A DNA stretch of 64,000 nt. Origin: Acanthopleura granulata. Lineage: Eukaryota > Mollusca > Polyplacophora > Chitonida > Chitonidae. Each line of letters begins with the position of its first letter. Within the stretch, counting starts at the first letter, position 1. Below are positions 15,001 through 25,613 of the stretch, one piece after another. The DNA lies in contig JABBOT010000014.1 in the NCBI GenBank assembly GCA_016165875.1, positions 13,455,432 to 13,519,431 of the forward strand, read 5' to 3'. A model generated the notes under the pieces. It was given only the letters and a program-made list of their open reading frames with translations, searched no databases and had not been told where the DNA came from. Position numbers and translations under genes: made by a program.

Positions 15001-18000
15001 CCTGAGCACACGGGCTCCACTAATTTTAACACCTGCAAATACTGTCACAAGTTTTATCCTACAGACATTACACATGGATGGAACTGCGTCTGACAATTCC
15101 TTTTATTGACACAAAAGCGAAAAAAGAGTTATTGATTGATAGAGCGTAATTTTTTCATCACAGATTTTGTGCCTGTGGTAGACCTAGCGTCCACTGATGC
15201 ATCACAAACCTCTCCGCCCCTGTCTGAATCTCCTAGCCAGTGTCTTCGTTGACCCGAGTAATCCAGCCATATGAGTGTAGGCTTACTGGCTACTTGGTGA
15301 GTTTATTGGACGAAAAGTTACTTGGCTTTTGTCACGACAGCACATTAGAACTTACCACACACCACAGGATGGTCTAATAATTGCAATGTCATAATTGAGA
15401 AAACTGAGAATTTACCACAGCGAGGGGAATTACCATTAAGAACAGCTCCATCTGGACAGAAAACACCCCCACGAAGAGGATTAGTTTTCTGACTAACAAA
15501 CAACTAAACCCGAGGAAACAAAAGATGGTTTAGAACAGTTAACCCTAGATTCTGAGCCTTAAAATGTCGTTAGTATAACGGCGAAATGTCTCCGCTTATT
15601 CACTCTCTCGGCTAAATTATTGTTTACTGATGGCCAGCCCACATATACACTTGGTCAGCAGAATGGCCACCTGGGCTACAATCTTTGGTGTGAATTTGAA
15701 AGGTAGCTGTGGATAAAACAAAACAGCAACGTCTGGTAATAATTAATTGTGCAGTATAGTACTGACAGCTGTGATCCTCCAAAAAGGTAAGCGGACACAA
15801 CATGTAACTTTCACCAGTCGAGCAAATGTTGTTGTTGCAATACACACGGTAATAAGAGCTTCCGCGGAGGCCTTTCTCACGCACCGTATTACGGATTAAC
15901 ACCCAGTTGTGAGCGGATTAACGGGCAGCTCACTCTGTTCACTTACTCTTGCGCGAAGAGTTTCAACAGATTACATGTTAGTCATTTTTCCTTTACCTCT
16001 CTCCACTTCCAGGCTGTTTCAAATTACACATTTAAGGAATGGGAAACCTGAATATGGTGTGCATATGTGTAACATGCCACGTGGAAAAGTTTTCAGTAGT
16101 GGTTTTCCCTAGGGCATTCCAGTTTCCTCCACCCGTTAAACTGCTCTCAATGATAGAAGTGGAAAAATTTTTCAGTATACCATTGGACAAAATTCCAATG
16201 AAATTACAAATAAATAAGTGTATATGAATTTAAAATTTCTTTCTTTCAAATTTCATCTGACATCATCAGATGATGTCAACTGTAGATACATACGTGTACC
16301 TCTAATCTCTCATCATTGTCATCAGATGATGTCAACTCAAGATACATACCTGTGTATCTCCAATCTCTCATCACTGTCATCAGATGATGTCAACTCAAGA
16401 TACATACCTGTGTACCTCCAATCTCTCATTGTCATCAGATGATGTCAACTCAAGATACATACCTGTGTACCTCCAATCTCTCATCAGTGTCATCAGATGA
16501 TGTCAACTCAAGATACATACCTGTGTACCTCCAATCTCTCATCGTCATCAGATGATGTCAACTCAAGATACATACCTGTGTACCTCCAATCTCTCATCGT
16601 CATCAGATGATGTCAACTCAAGATACATACCTGTGTACCTCCAATCTCTCATCATCATCAGATGATGTCAACTCACGATACATACCTGTGTACCTCCAAT
16701 CTCTCATCACTGTCATGAGATACATACCTGTGTACCTCCAATCTCTCATCATTGTCATCAGATGATGTCAACTCAAGATACATACCTGTGTACCTCCAAT
16801 CTCTCATCATTGTCATCAGATGATTGTCAACTCAAGATACATGCCTGTGTATCTCCAATCTCTCACCACTGTCATCAGATGATGTCAACTCAAGATACAT
16901 ACCTGTGTACCTCCAATCTCTCATCGTCATCAGATGATGTCAACTCAAGATACATACCTGTGTACCTCTAATCTCTCATCGTCATCAGATGATGTCAACT
17001 CACGATACATACCTGTGTACCTCCAATCTCTCATCACTGTCATGAGATACATACCTGTGTACCTCCAATCTCTCATCACTGTCATCAGATGATGTCAACT
17101 CAAGATACATACCTGTGTACCTCCAATCTCTCATCATTGTGATCAGATGATTGTCAACTCAAGATACATGCCTGTGTATCTCCAATCTCTCACCACTGTC
17201 ATCAGATGATGTCAACTCAAGATACATACCTGTGTGCCTCCAATCTCTCATCATTGTCATCAGATGATACAACTCAAGATACATACCTGTGTACCTTCAA
17301 TCTCTCATTGTCATCAGATGATGTCAATGTTTCAACAGACAGAAGTGCTCAAAAAATCTGATCAATCAGAGGATGCAAAGTTAAATCCTTTCCCAGTTGC
17401 TTAGCAACCAGGTGATCAATATCTCAGTAGGATTGGGGTTGTGTTATTTTTTCTGCCCCATGAAGCAAAGGCTATTGGGATACTGGGAGTTAGCATTAAG
17501 AATTTCTCCTGCAATGTTTGCCAGGAAGTTATCTTAGGACACAAAAAACACAGGCCACTGCTGTTCAAATGGTCTGAATGGTTATCAGGCATAAAACACA
17601 AACCCAACGTGGTCCACAACTGTGTCTAACGGAAAAACCATCCACAACATAAAAGCCTTAGAGGATTCACAACTGTTGCTCACAAACTAAAGGAAAGAGA
17701 AGAAATGCAATGTGTAATGAAAGCAGCTGGCTTGCATCAAGTCATTTTACAAAGTGCACTGATTAAGCATATATCCTAAACGTTAAGCTTAACTCCATTC
17801 ATTGGAATGACCTAGGTTTACATACACATTCTACTGAAAGCACTGCACAATGGATTATAATAATGTGCACTTTTACATACCAGATATTAGTCCTGCTGAA
17901 AGCAAAACAGTACAATTCATTCTTGTTTCCAAAAAGATATGAATAAGATGGTCTTAAGATCATGTAATCATGGGAGAAAAAAACACTTATCCCTGTTACA

Positions 18001-21000
18001 ATTATATGCACATTAGTTAAAAAGGGCAGATCAGGTGCCCCCAAAGTTATAAGAATTACATGGGTAAGACACATGTACAGGCAGCGTTATTTTACTAAAT
18101 CACATAATATTACATGAATATAGATTGATATCACATTAACAGTCAGCATTTAAACCTTAACTTTATGTGTACAGTAAGGTGCTCACACACACATGTCCAT
18201 GGCAGCCACCTTAACTCTAATCTATGCACTTTCAACAGTCTGCTGAGAAGAGCCTACATGAACCAGGCCTTATTCACTGTGCAGTGGCACAGAATTTGGG
18301 TCTTTAGAGAAGCATGTATGTACGCTTGTGTTTTACGTCACAATTTATCATCCATGTGATGACGAGGAGCCCTTAGAATGCTTAAAAAAATTAATCCATC
18401 CATAGTATATGTCAGCTAGTACGAACACACACAACACACAACACACCTACTGGGGGGTTTCTGTAGCTCAGTTGATTAGTGCATTAGTGCAGTGCAATGG
18501 CCCAGAAGCCTACCACCAATGTGGTCGCTGTGAGTTCAAGTCCATCTCATGCTGGCTTCTGTTAGCAACCTATAGATGGTGGTGGGTATCCGCCGGGCTC
18601 TGCCCGGGTTCCTCCCACCATAATGCTAGCTGCCATTGTATAAGTGAAATATTCTTGAGTACAGCGTAAAACACCAATCAAACAAATAAACAAATAAATA
18701 CACACCTACTGTATGTATGTACGTAGAACGTACTTGTGTTATTATTTCACTATTAACTCAAGTTCAACTTCTATACATCTATGAATACTTTCACGCTACA
18801 CTCCAGTATCCTGGACGTAGAAGACCGCGAACTGCACTGTGGTGGGAAGAAACCGATGAGGGCCCAAGGGAAAACCACGACTGATCATACTACATGCTGC
18901 AAGAAGACCGCCATAGACCACCAGAGAGGAAGCCACCATGCGCTCGACTTGACCTCACAGTGGTCACACGTTATTCCTTGGTTCCTTGGCTATTGCCCTA
19001 CGTTTGCACCAAGCTGCACCCAAGGCTACGGAGGCGCCATAAGATGACAGATACACGTGGTGTAACTCTGCACTGATTATGTCACAAAATTAAACTCAGA
19101 AAGAGTTCAGAAATTAAATGAATGGCTGAATCCCATCATACCCAAAGTACATACATGTTCTTTCACTTTGTTCACTTTTCAACTTGTTCACTTTGTGGAA
19201 CTAAAAGTAGTTCCCTTTATTTATTAATGCATGGTGCAGGAACATAGAAGAACAGAAGTATGGAGTACAGATGTGTTCTCGATCAGTCTATATTTACTGA
19301 CCACTGGCACTGGATAAGTGGCTCTCCAGGCCTGTTTTGACCAGCATGTATTCAAAGTTACTGAGTACATGTCCATTTGTACCTCACACATAGACAGTAA
19401 TTAGTTAATTAGCTAGCTGAGTGGGAAGCTCGTTAGGGACAGCTTCCAGACATGTACATCTGTCATGAGGAGATAGCACCTGGATTCCACTGACCAGTAC
19501 TGTACATGTGAACTGCAGATAGCGAGTATATCTGACAACACCTAACCTCAAAGTTCCGGGCTGGCACAGGTATACCCTGGATGACCATGAAGATAAAAGT
19601 TCCAAACAAACAAACTACATGCACACGGCCACTTGCACTACACACGTTTGTCAAATTTTTTTTACAAATATTTTAGTACTATGAGAGTGTCTCTAAATAC
19701 TGGTATACATAGTTTTGTCATATTTCTTCACAGTTGAGGTAGTTTCAGGTTTCTTTGTGTTCTCATATATCAGTTTCATGTTCAGGAAACATTTCAACAC
19801 GCCACATATGAACATGTCGTATCCCAAGCGGTAGTTCTAATTTGTACTAACAACAGTTGTCTGCAAACACATAACCATAGTCATAACTGCAGTCATAACA
19901 CTGACTGAGAAGCCAATATTGCCTATTAAATTTTAAAATAATCTGTCTTAGTATTTCCTCAACCAGTGCTAGGCACCAAACACAGTGAAAGAAAATTTAC
20001 TTGGTTTTTCTCACAATTTCTTATCAACATGTAAGCTAACATGTTTTCGCTGCCAAAACAGAAATAAAAATTTAGGTAATATGTCCATGGTCTGCTCTGA
20101 TTTGCAAAAAAAAGTCTTGTTTTACTCATTTAAGAAAAACAGGACTTAATTGTCAGAATAAATGCAGGTAGTTAAAACTGTGTACCTTAAACTTACACTG
20201 GTGTTCAGGACAATCCCCATGCTGTAACAAAGCCTCTGACACTGAAGAATGAGAATATTTCAAATCTGGGATTGCATAGGTGGCAAAAACATGTTATCTC
20301 AGATGAAAAAATATGCTTTACAAAATGCAAAGTCTAAGAATGTCCATTTTATCTGTAAAGATAAGAGGGGATTAGTGAGGTGATCGTGTGTCTTCAGCAT
20401 GGCAATCCCCGGATGCTTTTTATAGGTCACATTTACGGAATCTACCTCAACATCCTTCTGACAGTGGAGACAGGACCTTAAAAGGCCTTGGTCACCTTTG
20501 AGTATATGTACATGGATCGATCTGACACATGAAGTCTGATTAGCCTATAGGCTAAATAGGCCACCCTAATATAAAATTATTTTTATGGGCTAAATATATA
20601 TGTTTTTCCAATGTCGCAGGAAGGTTTAAAAAAGAACAAGCGAAGAAAAAACAAAAAAACATGAAATTTGTGTAAAATTATTATTTGTGGATCAGAAATT
20701 TTTCCTGGTAAATGCATCAAATGCAGACAAAATCAAAAGGTGGCCGATATTCTGCTTTACTTTAATTCTTTTTTAAGATTTTTTTTTTACTGTCAGCTAA
20801 CCCATAAAATGCAAAATAAAGTTGGAATCACCTAAGAGCCTGGTGTATGTTGCCTGCAAGTATCTGCCAAACCAGCAAGTATCTGCCAAACCAGCAAGTA
20901 TCTACCAAACCAGCAAGTATCTGCCAAACCAGCAAGTATCTGCCAAACCAGCAAGTATCTACCAAACCAGCAAGTATCTGCCAAACCAGCAAGTATCTGC

Positions 21001-24000
21001 CAAACCAGCAAAACTGTGATGATTCTGCAGCTCTAAAATTCAGGTCAGCCTGCTACAAAAAGACAACCCTGTCCATAACTGACATGAGATTGAAAGCTGC
21101 ATTAAACCTCAATCTGAGAAACACACATTCCCTGGAGTTTATGACCAGTAAATTGAACAAAAGAGTTTTTCTTAACCAATGCAGTGCTGCCTATACTGAC
21201 AAAACCTCATGGTCTTCAGTCAAGCTCTGCAATCAAGATACACAGTACAAACAACACGATGAGACGCCAAAAGGCAACAAGAGAAGAAACGGGAAAAAGC
21301 CACACAAATCCAAGCTGTACGCATAGAGACTTGTTCACTGCTCTTCTCATGCAGTAGGTCGTCTACTGCTTGATGTCACTGGTCAGGTGTCAATACAATA
21401 ATCCTTACTGCCAGCCCTGCTGTTTGTGCGAAGATTTGCGGAAAACAGTCAACAACCGTCCCGAGTGTGGCGGGGGACGTCCGCAAACGCGATGAATAAA
21501 CACGTGATTAGCGTGAGCCCCCTGAGACTCCAGCCATCCGCGTCTGTTGACCTGTTTGTCTTCAGTCCACAGATATCCAGTTTGAACAGAGAAGAAGAAA
21601 CGCATTTTCCTAAACCCAGCGTTTGTTCATATGTGCTCAGCAACTTCCAAATCTATTGCTGCCAATTTTTTCGTTCCCAGTCACAAATCTTCAGCTGGAG
21701 GTTACGCGTACTTAAGGCCACTGGAAGTCTGGACGAGGACTAAATAATCTCACCTTCTGTGCCATCTCCTGTGCAGTTTAACACGGAATATTCAGGACAG
21801 TCTTAGAACACCAATTTGTACTTAACAGTGATATACATGTACTTCCAAACAAGCATGAAGACTACACACTGTCTGGGGATTATTCTCAATTAAAAGATAC
21901 CAGATATGCATATATAACAAAAGAAATAATTCTGATCAAAGTGACTGATTACATAGCTTTTTACACCGTACCCAGTAGTGGTACCCAAGACTATTTCCTT
22001 CATCAGGCACGAGTTTATCGCGCCAATCACATACAGGTATATGTAGAGTTACTGTACGTGTTAACTCTTTGAAGACAATCACTGGTGTCAACGGCATTCA
22101 AAGTTATCTCCCTTTGTAAGTCAGTCAAATACTAATATATATGGACAGGCTCGAAACACAGTTGGCAAGAAATCATGAAATGGCAATAAAAAATCTTTGT
22201 TTCTCGACTGTTATTGCACCTGCTCACATTAGACACTTACCTCTTCATTTGTCAATTAATCAACTCAAATTCCATGTGATTATCAACTTCGACGGAAATG
22301 TCCAAAACCTATCAACTCCATCATTTATCCTGGCAGCCCTCCATTTATAACCTCTTCGGCTCATTTTCGGGGGCCGACGGAGATTCATGAACTGGCATGC
22401 ATGCGTTTCATACTTGACACAGATACCCACCAGCTGTTAATGACGGCCAGCAGTTGACATCAGCAGAATGCAGCGAGAGACTCTCCGAACTTGCCTGGAT
22501 GGTCACAATATTGTCTCATTGGACAAGCCGGTAAATTATTAGGGAAGATGTATACAGTAAACCAAATCCAAGAGTCTATGATAAATATTGGAGTCAGTTG
22601 CATCGAGCAAAACAAGTCAGGCAAAAAAATTACTTCTATGATAGCTACACTGGGGCTGATTCCACAGAGCCATTTAGTTTAAAACCTCTATATAATGCTT
22701 AGTTTTTGGTTCTGGAAGTAGAGATTTGGACAGATTTGTCTTCAGTTAATACTGATGGGGGTGACAAAATTTTTTATTTCTGAAGACCAAACATAAGCTT
22801 TATGATGGTATTTCAATTTTTGACTTCTGTCAGAAATGGCTTTGTGGAATCCGCCTTCAAACTTTTTAAGGCTAGTGTTTCTAACATTTGTGGAGAAAAT
22901 AAAAAAAAAAAAACAAGACAAATAGACAAGAATTTATAATAAAAAAAAATTACTGACAGGATTAAAGGCAGAGTTGCCTACATAGGTGAATGGGATTAGA
23001 AAAGGTATGTGTCTGGTGCAAGCAGGTGAAATAGCTAACTGAATGTGCATATGCTGCAATTATGGGTACAGTAAACGGTTGCTTTGCAAGTTCGTTTTTT
23101 GTCGACAATACGTTCGTGTATTTCTCAAAAAGCACAGCTGGTCGGCATAGTTATGCATACACAGTTACCACTGATTAGGGAATTACCTCACAAACGAGAA
23201 TTACCAGCTGTGAATACACACATCTTTGTATATTGTTTAGTAGTCTGCAAAAGCAACATTGTTACGTTCTGTCGTTGGAGGGCTATTAACCATGACGCAT
23301 AGAAACACAATGTTGTCAAATCCAACCATCTGATAAGAAAATCGTCTTTGTTCTAAACACCACATGGAATGCATACACGTTATATACGAGTGAATGAAAA
23401 TTTATTAAGCTCAGATGGCAAATTAACGATTTATGAGACAAACAAAATAACCATATGTATAACATGGCAGCGCAAGAATTTACACAGGAGTAGTAAAATG
23501 GCTTAATTTATGTATTTATTTGATTGGTGCTTTACGCTGTAGTCAAGAATATTTCACTTATATGACAGCAACCAACAACATGGTGGAAAATGGATCATTT
23601 TGATAAATTTTCACCCCATCATATTTTCTGCTGCATGTGATTTTTCATCAGATCATAAATTTTTTTTCCAAAGCTGGCATTTGTAGTTAATAAGCAGGAA
23701 TATGTTGTTTTCTTTTAGGAAAAAGGACATACCAATAAATAATAGAAGTCCTCACCTAGCACATTTAGGCTACATAATATCCTGTCTCTTTTATCAATAT
23801 TCCTCCATCTGCCTATCTCAACGGGTAAGTGATGATTTGAGGTTCTAAAATTTGTCAAACATTTTCTCAACGTAAAGGGGAGAGAAATGAGGTATCTTTC
23901 TAACTGTAATTATTTTTGTACAGAGATTAAATTACTGCTTTAGGGGATTATTTATCGGGGCATTCCTAATTTGAAGGTACTGATCAATTAATCTTTGTGT

Positions 24001-25070
24001 TGTTGCAGATTTGATATCATGAAAATTTTCAAAGTTCTGTTGTGGCCAAACCATCATTCATGCCTTAATTTTGGATTGGTGTTCATAAAACCCTGAGATG
24101 GTATATGATAGCATGGTTTTATAAAATATGTAACTGAGCTTACATATATCTTTTAATAACTTCGTAATAACCGCCCCCAAAGCAACCATTTTCTTTTCAA
24201 TGGCAACACTCAAATTTCCCCCCTCTTGCTATAACTGAATCAAGGTGATCTGACATGCATTCTGTCTGTCAAAGGGGCCTCTGAGCGACGCACAACTGGG
24301 GGCGGAGTACCTTTCACAAAACGGTGTCAAAAGCTACTCGCCTTGATAGCGCATGCCAGACATGTCAAGCTTGAGTCCTGCTGTGTCGGTATCGTTCATT
24401 GAACACTCTGAAGGGCCCAATTTGTGCCTCCTTCTATTTTACCTCCATGATTTCACTGACTTATACACAGAGATACCTTCAAGTGCCTGTGTTGTTTTTG
24501 AACTCCCACCACACATAAGTGTTGGATCCGTAGGCAGACGTCTAAACCAAAACACCTTTCGGTTTGCTGTGCGAAAAGCTGGGGGTTTTTTTAGACGTGG
24601 TTAAGACTGATAAATTTAGTAAGGGTTCATGAGCGTATTTCACATGGTTTCGTCACGCGGCCCACACTTGAAAAGAAAACGAAATGAAATGAAATGTATA
24701 TTTCATGGTACATGAACAGTCAGTGTTCAACAACATTCATCCAGAGGAACAAGAATGAACTCACGTCACGTGCCACGTGGAAACCGACACGCCCGCCATC
24801 CTCAACTTCACTATAACCATATTTTTATGGCGGGTGAATATGACAAATTTACTACTGAAATAGTAAGGAAAATCAATGCGCTCGTGTAACCTATATATAT
24901 GATAGAGCTTATATATGTATATACATATTAGGCTATCACTGCCGCTAATGCCTCGTCGCCAACAGAATTTATATCATCCAAAACATCGTGATTGCAAACC
25001 AACACATGACAGAAAGAAAAGTTACACAAAGACACGGTATACTCACAATTCTTCGCACTGTCACTGCCAT
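1..25070 (-). CDS. Candidate long minus-strand gene, many short exons, 3' end outside window
   Basis: No single long frame exists, but short blocks with GT/AG borders and open, protein-like codons recur on this strand. Proposed exons in transcript order: 25047-25070 (ATG), 21754-21768, 20197-20241, 15356-15403, 13151-13182, 10071-10104, 8665-8727, 7768-7820, 5623-5659, 4652-4801, 2603-2633, 2424-2517, 560-653 and 1-89. Phases fit across 15356 to 13151 to 10071 to 8665 to 7768, and across 4652 to 2603 to 2424 to 560. Joins 20241/15403, 7768/5623/4801 and 560/89 do not fit, so exons are missing or wrong there. I do not recognise the protein. Some of the smallest blocks may be chance; the gene could also start nearer than 25 kb. 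Confidence 0.45.
371..425 (-). mobile_element. SINE family 1 fragment
   Basis: GGAGGAAACTGGGCGGAGCC is the reverse of the SINE body; the rest is lost. Confidence 0.6.
426..1017. other. No other feature seen
   Basis: Apart from the candidate exon 560-653, nothing is recognised here. Confidence 0.5.
560..653 (-). CDS. Candidate Cys-rich exon
   Basis: Donor GAG/GTAAGT; acceptor TATGCAG at 654-656 (or ATACAG at 663-665, same frame). It reads TLSHSWCAVCTSCTHLFNSE and then SSYICKERIFE. The CxxC-xxC spacing could hint at a metal site, but this is a guess. A second open frame (YAELCRILGVQYAHHARIYS) exists in the longer version, so the frame is not settled. Confidence 0.35.
1018..1812. repeat. ~21-bp minisatellite
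   Basis: Degenerate units TTCTATCAACTGTCCACATAG; from about 1690 they change to a 25-bp form with an AGAG insert (TATCAACAGAGTGTCCACAT). Confidence 0.93.
1831..2050. repeat. 44-bp tandem repeat, five copies
   Basis: Units contain GCCTCTGCACATGATGGTGT; G/C differs at one place (GATGG or CATGG). Each unit holds a TGACT...AGTCA mini-hairpin. It directly follows the 21-bp array. Confidence 0.93.
2424..2517 (-). CDS. Candidate exon with VRRAWEKQQAG
   Basis: The donor is CCG/GTAAGT and the acceptor ATAACAG. The open frame contains NSGYVRRAWEKQQAG and GMLYRPDTDIYR. It starts with two bases and ends in phase 2, fitting 2603-2633 upstream and 560-653 downstream. Confidence 0.45.
2603..2633 (-). CDS. 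Candidate 31-bp exon
   Basis: Acceptor GTGTAAAACAG, donor ATT/GTGAGT, reading RRAGMPGATN. It is short, so it may be chance, but its phases join 4652-4801 and 2424-2517. Confidence 0.3.
2810..3019 (-). mobile_element. 5'-truncated SINE, family 1
   Basis: Body and tail in reverse; the tRNA head is cut. The target duplication GTGTTACAYAACA lies at 2797-2809 and 3020-3032. Confidence 0.88.
3197..3375 (-). mobile_element. SINE family 2, reverse, headless
   Basis: GCTGCCGCCACTGGAACAAT and CACCCAGTCACATTATACTG are the reverse of the family 2 middle part. Confidence 0.8.
3869..4138 (+). mobile_element. Full-length tRNA-derived SINE, family 1
   Basis: It has an A box (GTGGCTCAATCGGTTAGTGT), a B box (GAGTTCAAGTCC), the body and a tail of AAATAA repeats. 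A 14-bp target duplication (TACTAACACAATCT / TACTAAGACAATCC) lies at 3855-3868 and 4139-4152 with two mismatches. Confidence 0.93.
4558..4623 (+). mobile_element. SINE family 1 tail fragment
   Basis: Only ~65 bp, yet flanked by a short repeat AGTTGGAC (4550-4557 and 4624-4631), so it probably inserted already truncated. Confidence 0.75.
4652..4801 (-). CDS. Candidate exon, 50 codons (best of the minus-strand gene)
   Basis: Open for 50 codons, with donor CAG/GTAAGC and acceptor ATTAG (alternatives CAG at 4796-4798 and 4793-4795 keep frame). It reads WEVRIWYIDLEIPLQQSSFQ then RIQQTLIQPRLEALWLSFNA, a regular amphipathic, clearly protein-like composition. Phase 0 at both ends. Family unknown. 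Confidence 0.55.
4860..7250. other. Intron-like DNA, little seen
   Basis: Only the weak 37-bp exon candidate 5623-5659 (VSLPVWTYSVHT or QSASMDVQCPH depending on frame) and an A run at 7099-7116. Confidence 0.4.
7255..7375. repeat. Near-perfect hairpin element with 11-nt loop
   Basis: Arm 7261-7309 (GCTACGAAGCAATCGCAGGC...) pairs with 7321-7365 (...CTTACGATCGCTTTGTGGC), for example ACTACCATGGCTACCCA with TGGGTTGTCATGGTAGT. The loop is TCTCTTTAATA. It is either a small MITE or, less likely, a microRNA-like precursor. Confidence 0.65.
7768..7820 (-). CDS. Candidate exon with VVNILEELLHCVNSAIV
   Basis: Donor GTAG/GTAAGT and acceptor GGTATCAG; 17 open codons, helical composition. It starts by completing TG+T from exon 8665-8727 and ends in phase 1. 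Confidence 0.42.
8100..8500. repeat. ~19-bp degenerate minisatellite
   Basis: About 20 units like TGTATCTTGTAAAACTGTG and TGTATCTTACAAAACTATG alternate, giving a 38-40-bp dimer. Confidence 0.9.
8665..8727 (-). CDS. Candidate exon with IDWQPDNNATLVNSQSLNLH
   Basis: Acceptor ACACATGCAG and donor CTG/GTGAGC bound 20 open codons. Its first base completes AG+T from exon 10071-10104 and it ends in phase 2. Confidence 0.45.
10071..10104 (-). CDS. Candidate exon with LNVQLGEMSQ
   Basis: Acceptor GTGCCTGCAG and donor AG/GTGAGG. The 34-bp block completes T+TA from exon 13151-13182 and passes phase 2 to exon 8665-8727. A longer version starting at 10114 after TTATAG is also open. Confidence 0.4.
11146..11233 (+). 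mobile_element. SINE family 1, 3' part
   Basis: GCCCGGTTTCCTCCCACCAT to an AAATAAAT tail; possible 7-bp duplication AGTATTA (11136-11142, 11234-11240). Confidence 0.75.
11596..11642. repeat. TA/CA microsatellite
   Basis: TATATATATA runs at both sides of ACACACACA. Confidence 0.9.
12007..12865 (-). pseudogene. Decayed coding-like cluster, family unknown
   Basis: From ATG at 12865 a frame reads MANIQIEDEDIEEGGFFGSA; after a shift, MGNFLTVTADASSKVSDILY and NLQRPET then a stop; the same frame continues SDIISSDSEEEMSCLRD, a likely coiled coil MANQERLMQNQSAILEAVLG, a stop, and DLPDMVLSLAKRYCIQTLE to 12243. A shifted frame 12240-12007 contains ILSAMDLVLFGGKVMYNEKE. Acidic start, coiled coil and repeated breaks suggest an old transposon ORF or a retired gene. 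I cannot name it. Confidence 0.4.
13151..13182 (-). CDS. Candidate exon with LVSTHKYLFS
   Basis: Acceptor CTTATTGCAG and donor GTT/GTGAGT. The first base completes TG+G from exon 15356-15403; the block ends in phase 1, fitting 10071-10104. Confidence 0.38.
13353..13604 (+). CDS. Exon-like open frame, family unknown
   Basis: An open frame begins right after GGTAACAG and ends at the donor AGAG/GTAAAT near 13599; it contains SLTKQYPQLVRTVEQFILYS and LAEAHGR, and VTLQNVWQHIIQNENCYR. The pattern YPxLVxxVxxFI...AHGR...VTLxxVxxHI resembles uncharacterised transposon-like ORFs I have seen in marine invertebrates. It is unconnected to any other exon found here. Confidence 0.28.
   Translation: MCFGSLSTDNEGHDAPAMPVLERGRKSLTKQYPQLVRTVEQFILYSLAEAHGRSQTAMSNTNSVTLQNVWQHIIQNENCYRGK
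14590..14667 (+). mobile_element. Diverged SINE family 1 tail
   Basis: CCAACCATAATGCTG then AATGAAATATTCTTGG and CAAATAAATAAA. Confidence 0.65.
15356..15403 (-). CDS. Candidate exon with FLNYDIAIIRPSCGV
   Basis: Acceptor AATTCTCAG and donor GTG/GTAAGT; 15 open codons between one leading and two trailing bases. It joins in phase with 13151-13182. Confidence 0.38.
16259..17330. repeat. ~55-bp minisatellite, about 19 copies, with 327-bp higher order
   Basis: Units contain TCATCAGATGATGTCAACTC and TACATACCTGTGTACCTCCA. Block 16714-16890 recurs at 17041-17217 with the same variants (a deleted unit, then CATGCC), giving a 327-bp offset. Confidence 0.93.
17331..18440. other. No gene or repeat recognised
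   Basis: AT-rich, only short unsupported frames on both strands. Confidence 0.5.
18453..18699 (+). mobile_element. Full-length SINE, family 1
   Basis: A box (GTAGCTCAGTTGATTAGTGC) and B box (GAGTTCAAGTCC) present, about 25 bp of body deleted. Perfect 12-bp target duplication ACACACCTACTG at 18441-18452 and 18700-18711. Confidence 0.93.
18788..18968 (-). mobile_element. Diverged SINE family 1, reverse
   Basis: GGTGGGAAGAAACCGATGAG, AGAGAGGAAGCCACCATG and CTTGACCTCACAG mark a strongly mutated copy without its tail. Confidence 0.65.
18970..20190. other. No gene or repeat recognised
   Basis: Short frames only, no splice-supported blocks. Confidence 0.5.
20197..20241 (-). CDS. Candidate exon with CQRLCYSMGIVLNTS
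   Basis: A strong acceptor (TTCTCATTCTTCAG) and donor (AGT/GTAAGT) bound exactly 15 codons in phase 0. Likely a real exon, but where it sits relative to the others is inferred. Confidence 0.42.
20857..21008. repeat. 19-bp tandem repeat, eight copies
   Basis: Exactly 152 bp of CAAGTATCTGCCAAACCAG, some units with CTACC. Frames through it (up to 159 codons, 20847-21326) are repeat artefacts. Confidence 0.95.
22653..22856. mobile_element. ~204-bp MITE-like element
   Basis: The ends GCTGATTCCACAGAGCCATTT (22655-22675) and AAATGGCTTTGTGGAATCCGC (22834-22853) are inverses with few mismatches; the inside also pairs weakly. No coding capacity. Confidence 0.6.
23508..23590 (-). mobile_element. SINE family 1 tail, reverse
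   Basis: TTATTTGATTGGTGCTTTAC then AAGAATATTTCACTTATATG. Confidence 0.75.
23600..25040. other. No clear feature
   Basis: Short frames such as 24353-24604 lack splice or family support. Confidence 0.45.
25047..25070 (-). CDS. Candidate first coding exon, MAVTVRRI
   Basis: ATG with a short open frame ends at a strong donor GTGAGTAT in phase 0. The upstream bases (25071-25250) contain several CpGs. It could be the start of the long minus-strand gene; the 15-bp block 21754-21768 (EMAQK, donor GTGAGA) could follow. Small size makes this weak. Confidence 0.25.
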
Positions 25071-25613
25071 ACTCCCGCAATGTGTTTCTCAGTAACTTTT
25101 CAGCTCGACTGCACAATTCAAACCCAACCGCCTCAACGGAGTGCTACCACATATCAACATCTCACTTTCCAAGGAGAAAATCATCAAACTCCCACCGGTG
25201 ATGGAGCAGGACGGCCCTCTTCGCACAACATCTCTGCTGCACTTATATGGGTGATCGCTTCAATTGTCTCGGACAAATGTCTCAGATGTCGCTAGGAAAA
25301 ATTAACTGGAAAGATGGGTAAAATAGCATAAGAACTGCAGCAATGTCACCCGGCATATTTCAGGTAGCTTTATATAATATGAAATATCGGGGCTTAGGGG
25401 CGAATGCAGCATGCGCAGATGACGTCAGCTCTGCAGACCTAAACATGAATTCCATGGTGATGGAATTACAATAATACCCTGAATAGAAATACTCAGATAT
25501 GTCTTGGCACAGCTTTTAAGGACTTACGCGTAAGGTATATATGAGTAGCCAAAAGGCCAGAGAACTCTTGATATGAGAGAAAACTGCACCTAAGATTGAA
25601 TTTTCGGTCACGT

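Noticed and set aside
20847..21326. 159-codon plus-strand frame.
   Set aside because: Its first third is the 19-bp repeat and the rest has no recognisable motif or splice support.
21426..21743. 105-codon plus frame in a mildly CpG-rich stretch.
   Set aside because: No splice or motif support; overlapping minus frames are equally open.
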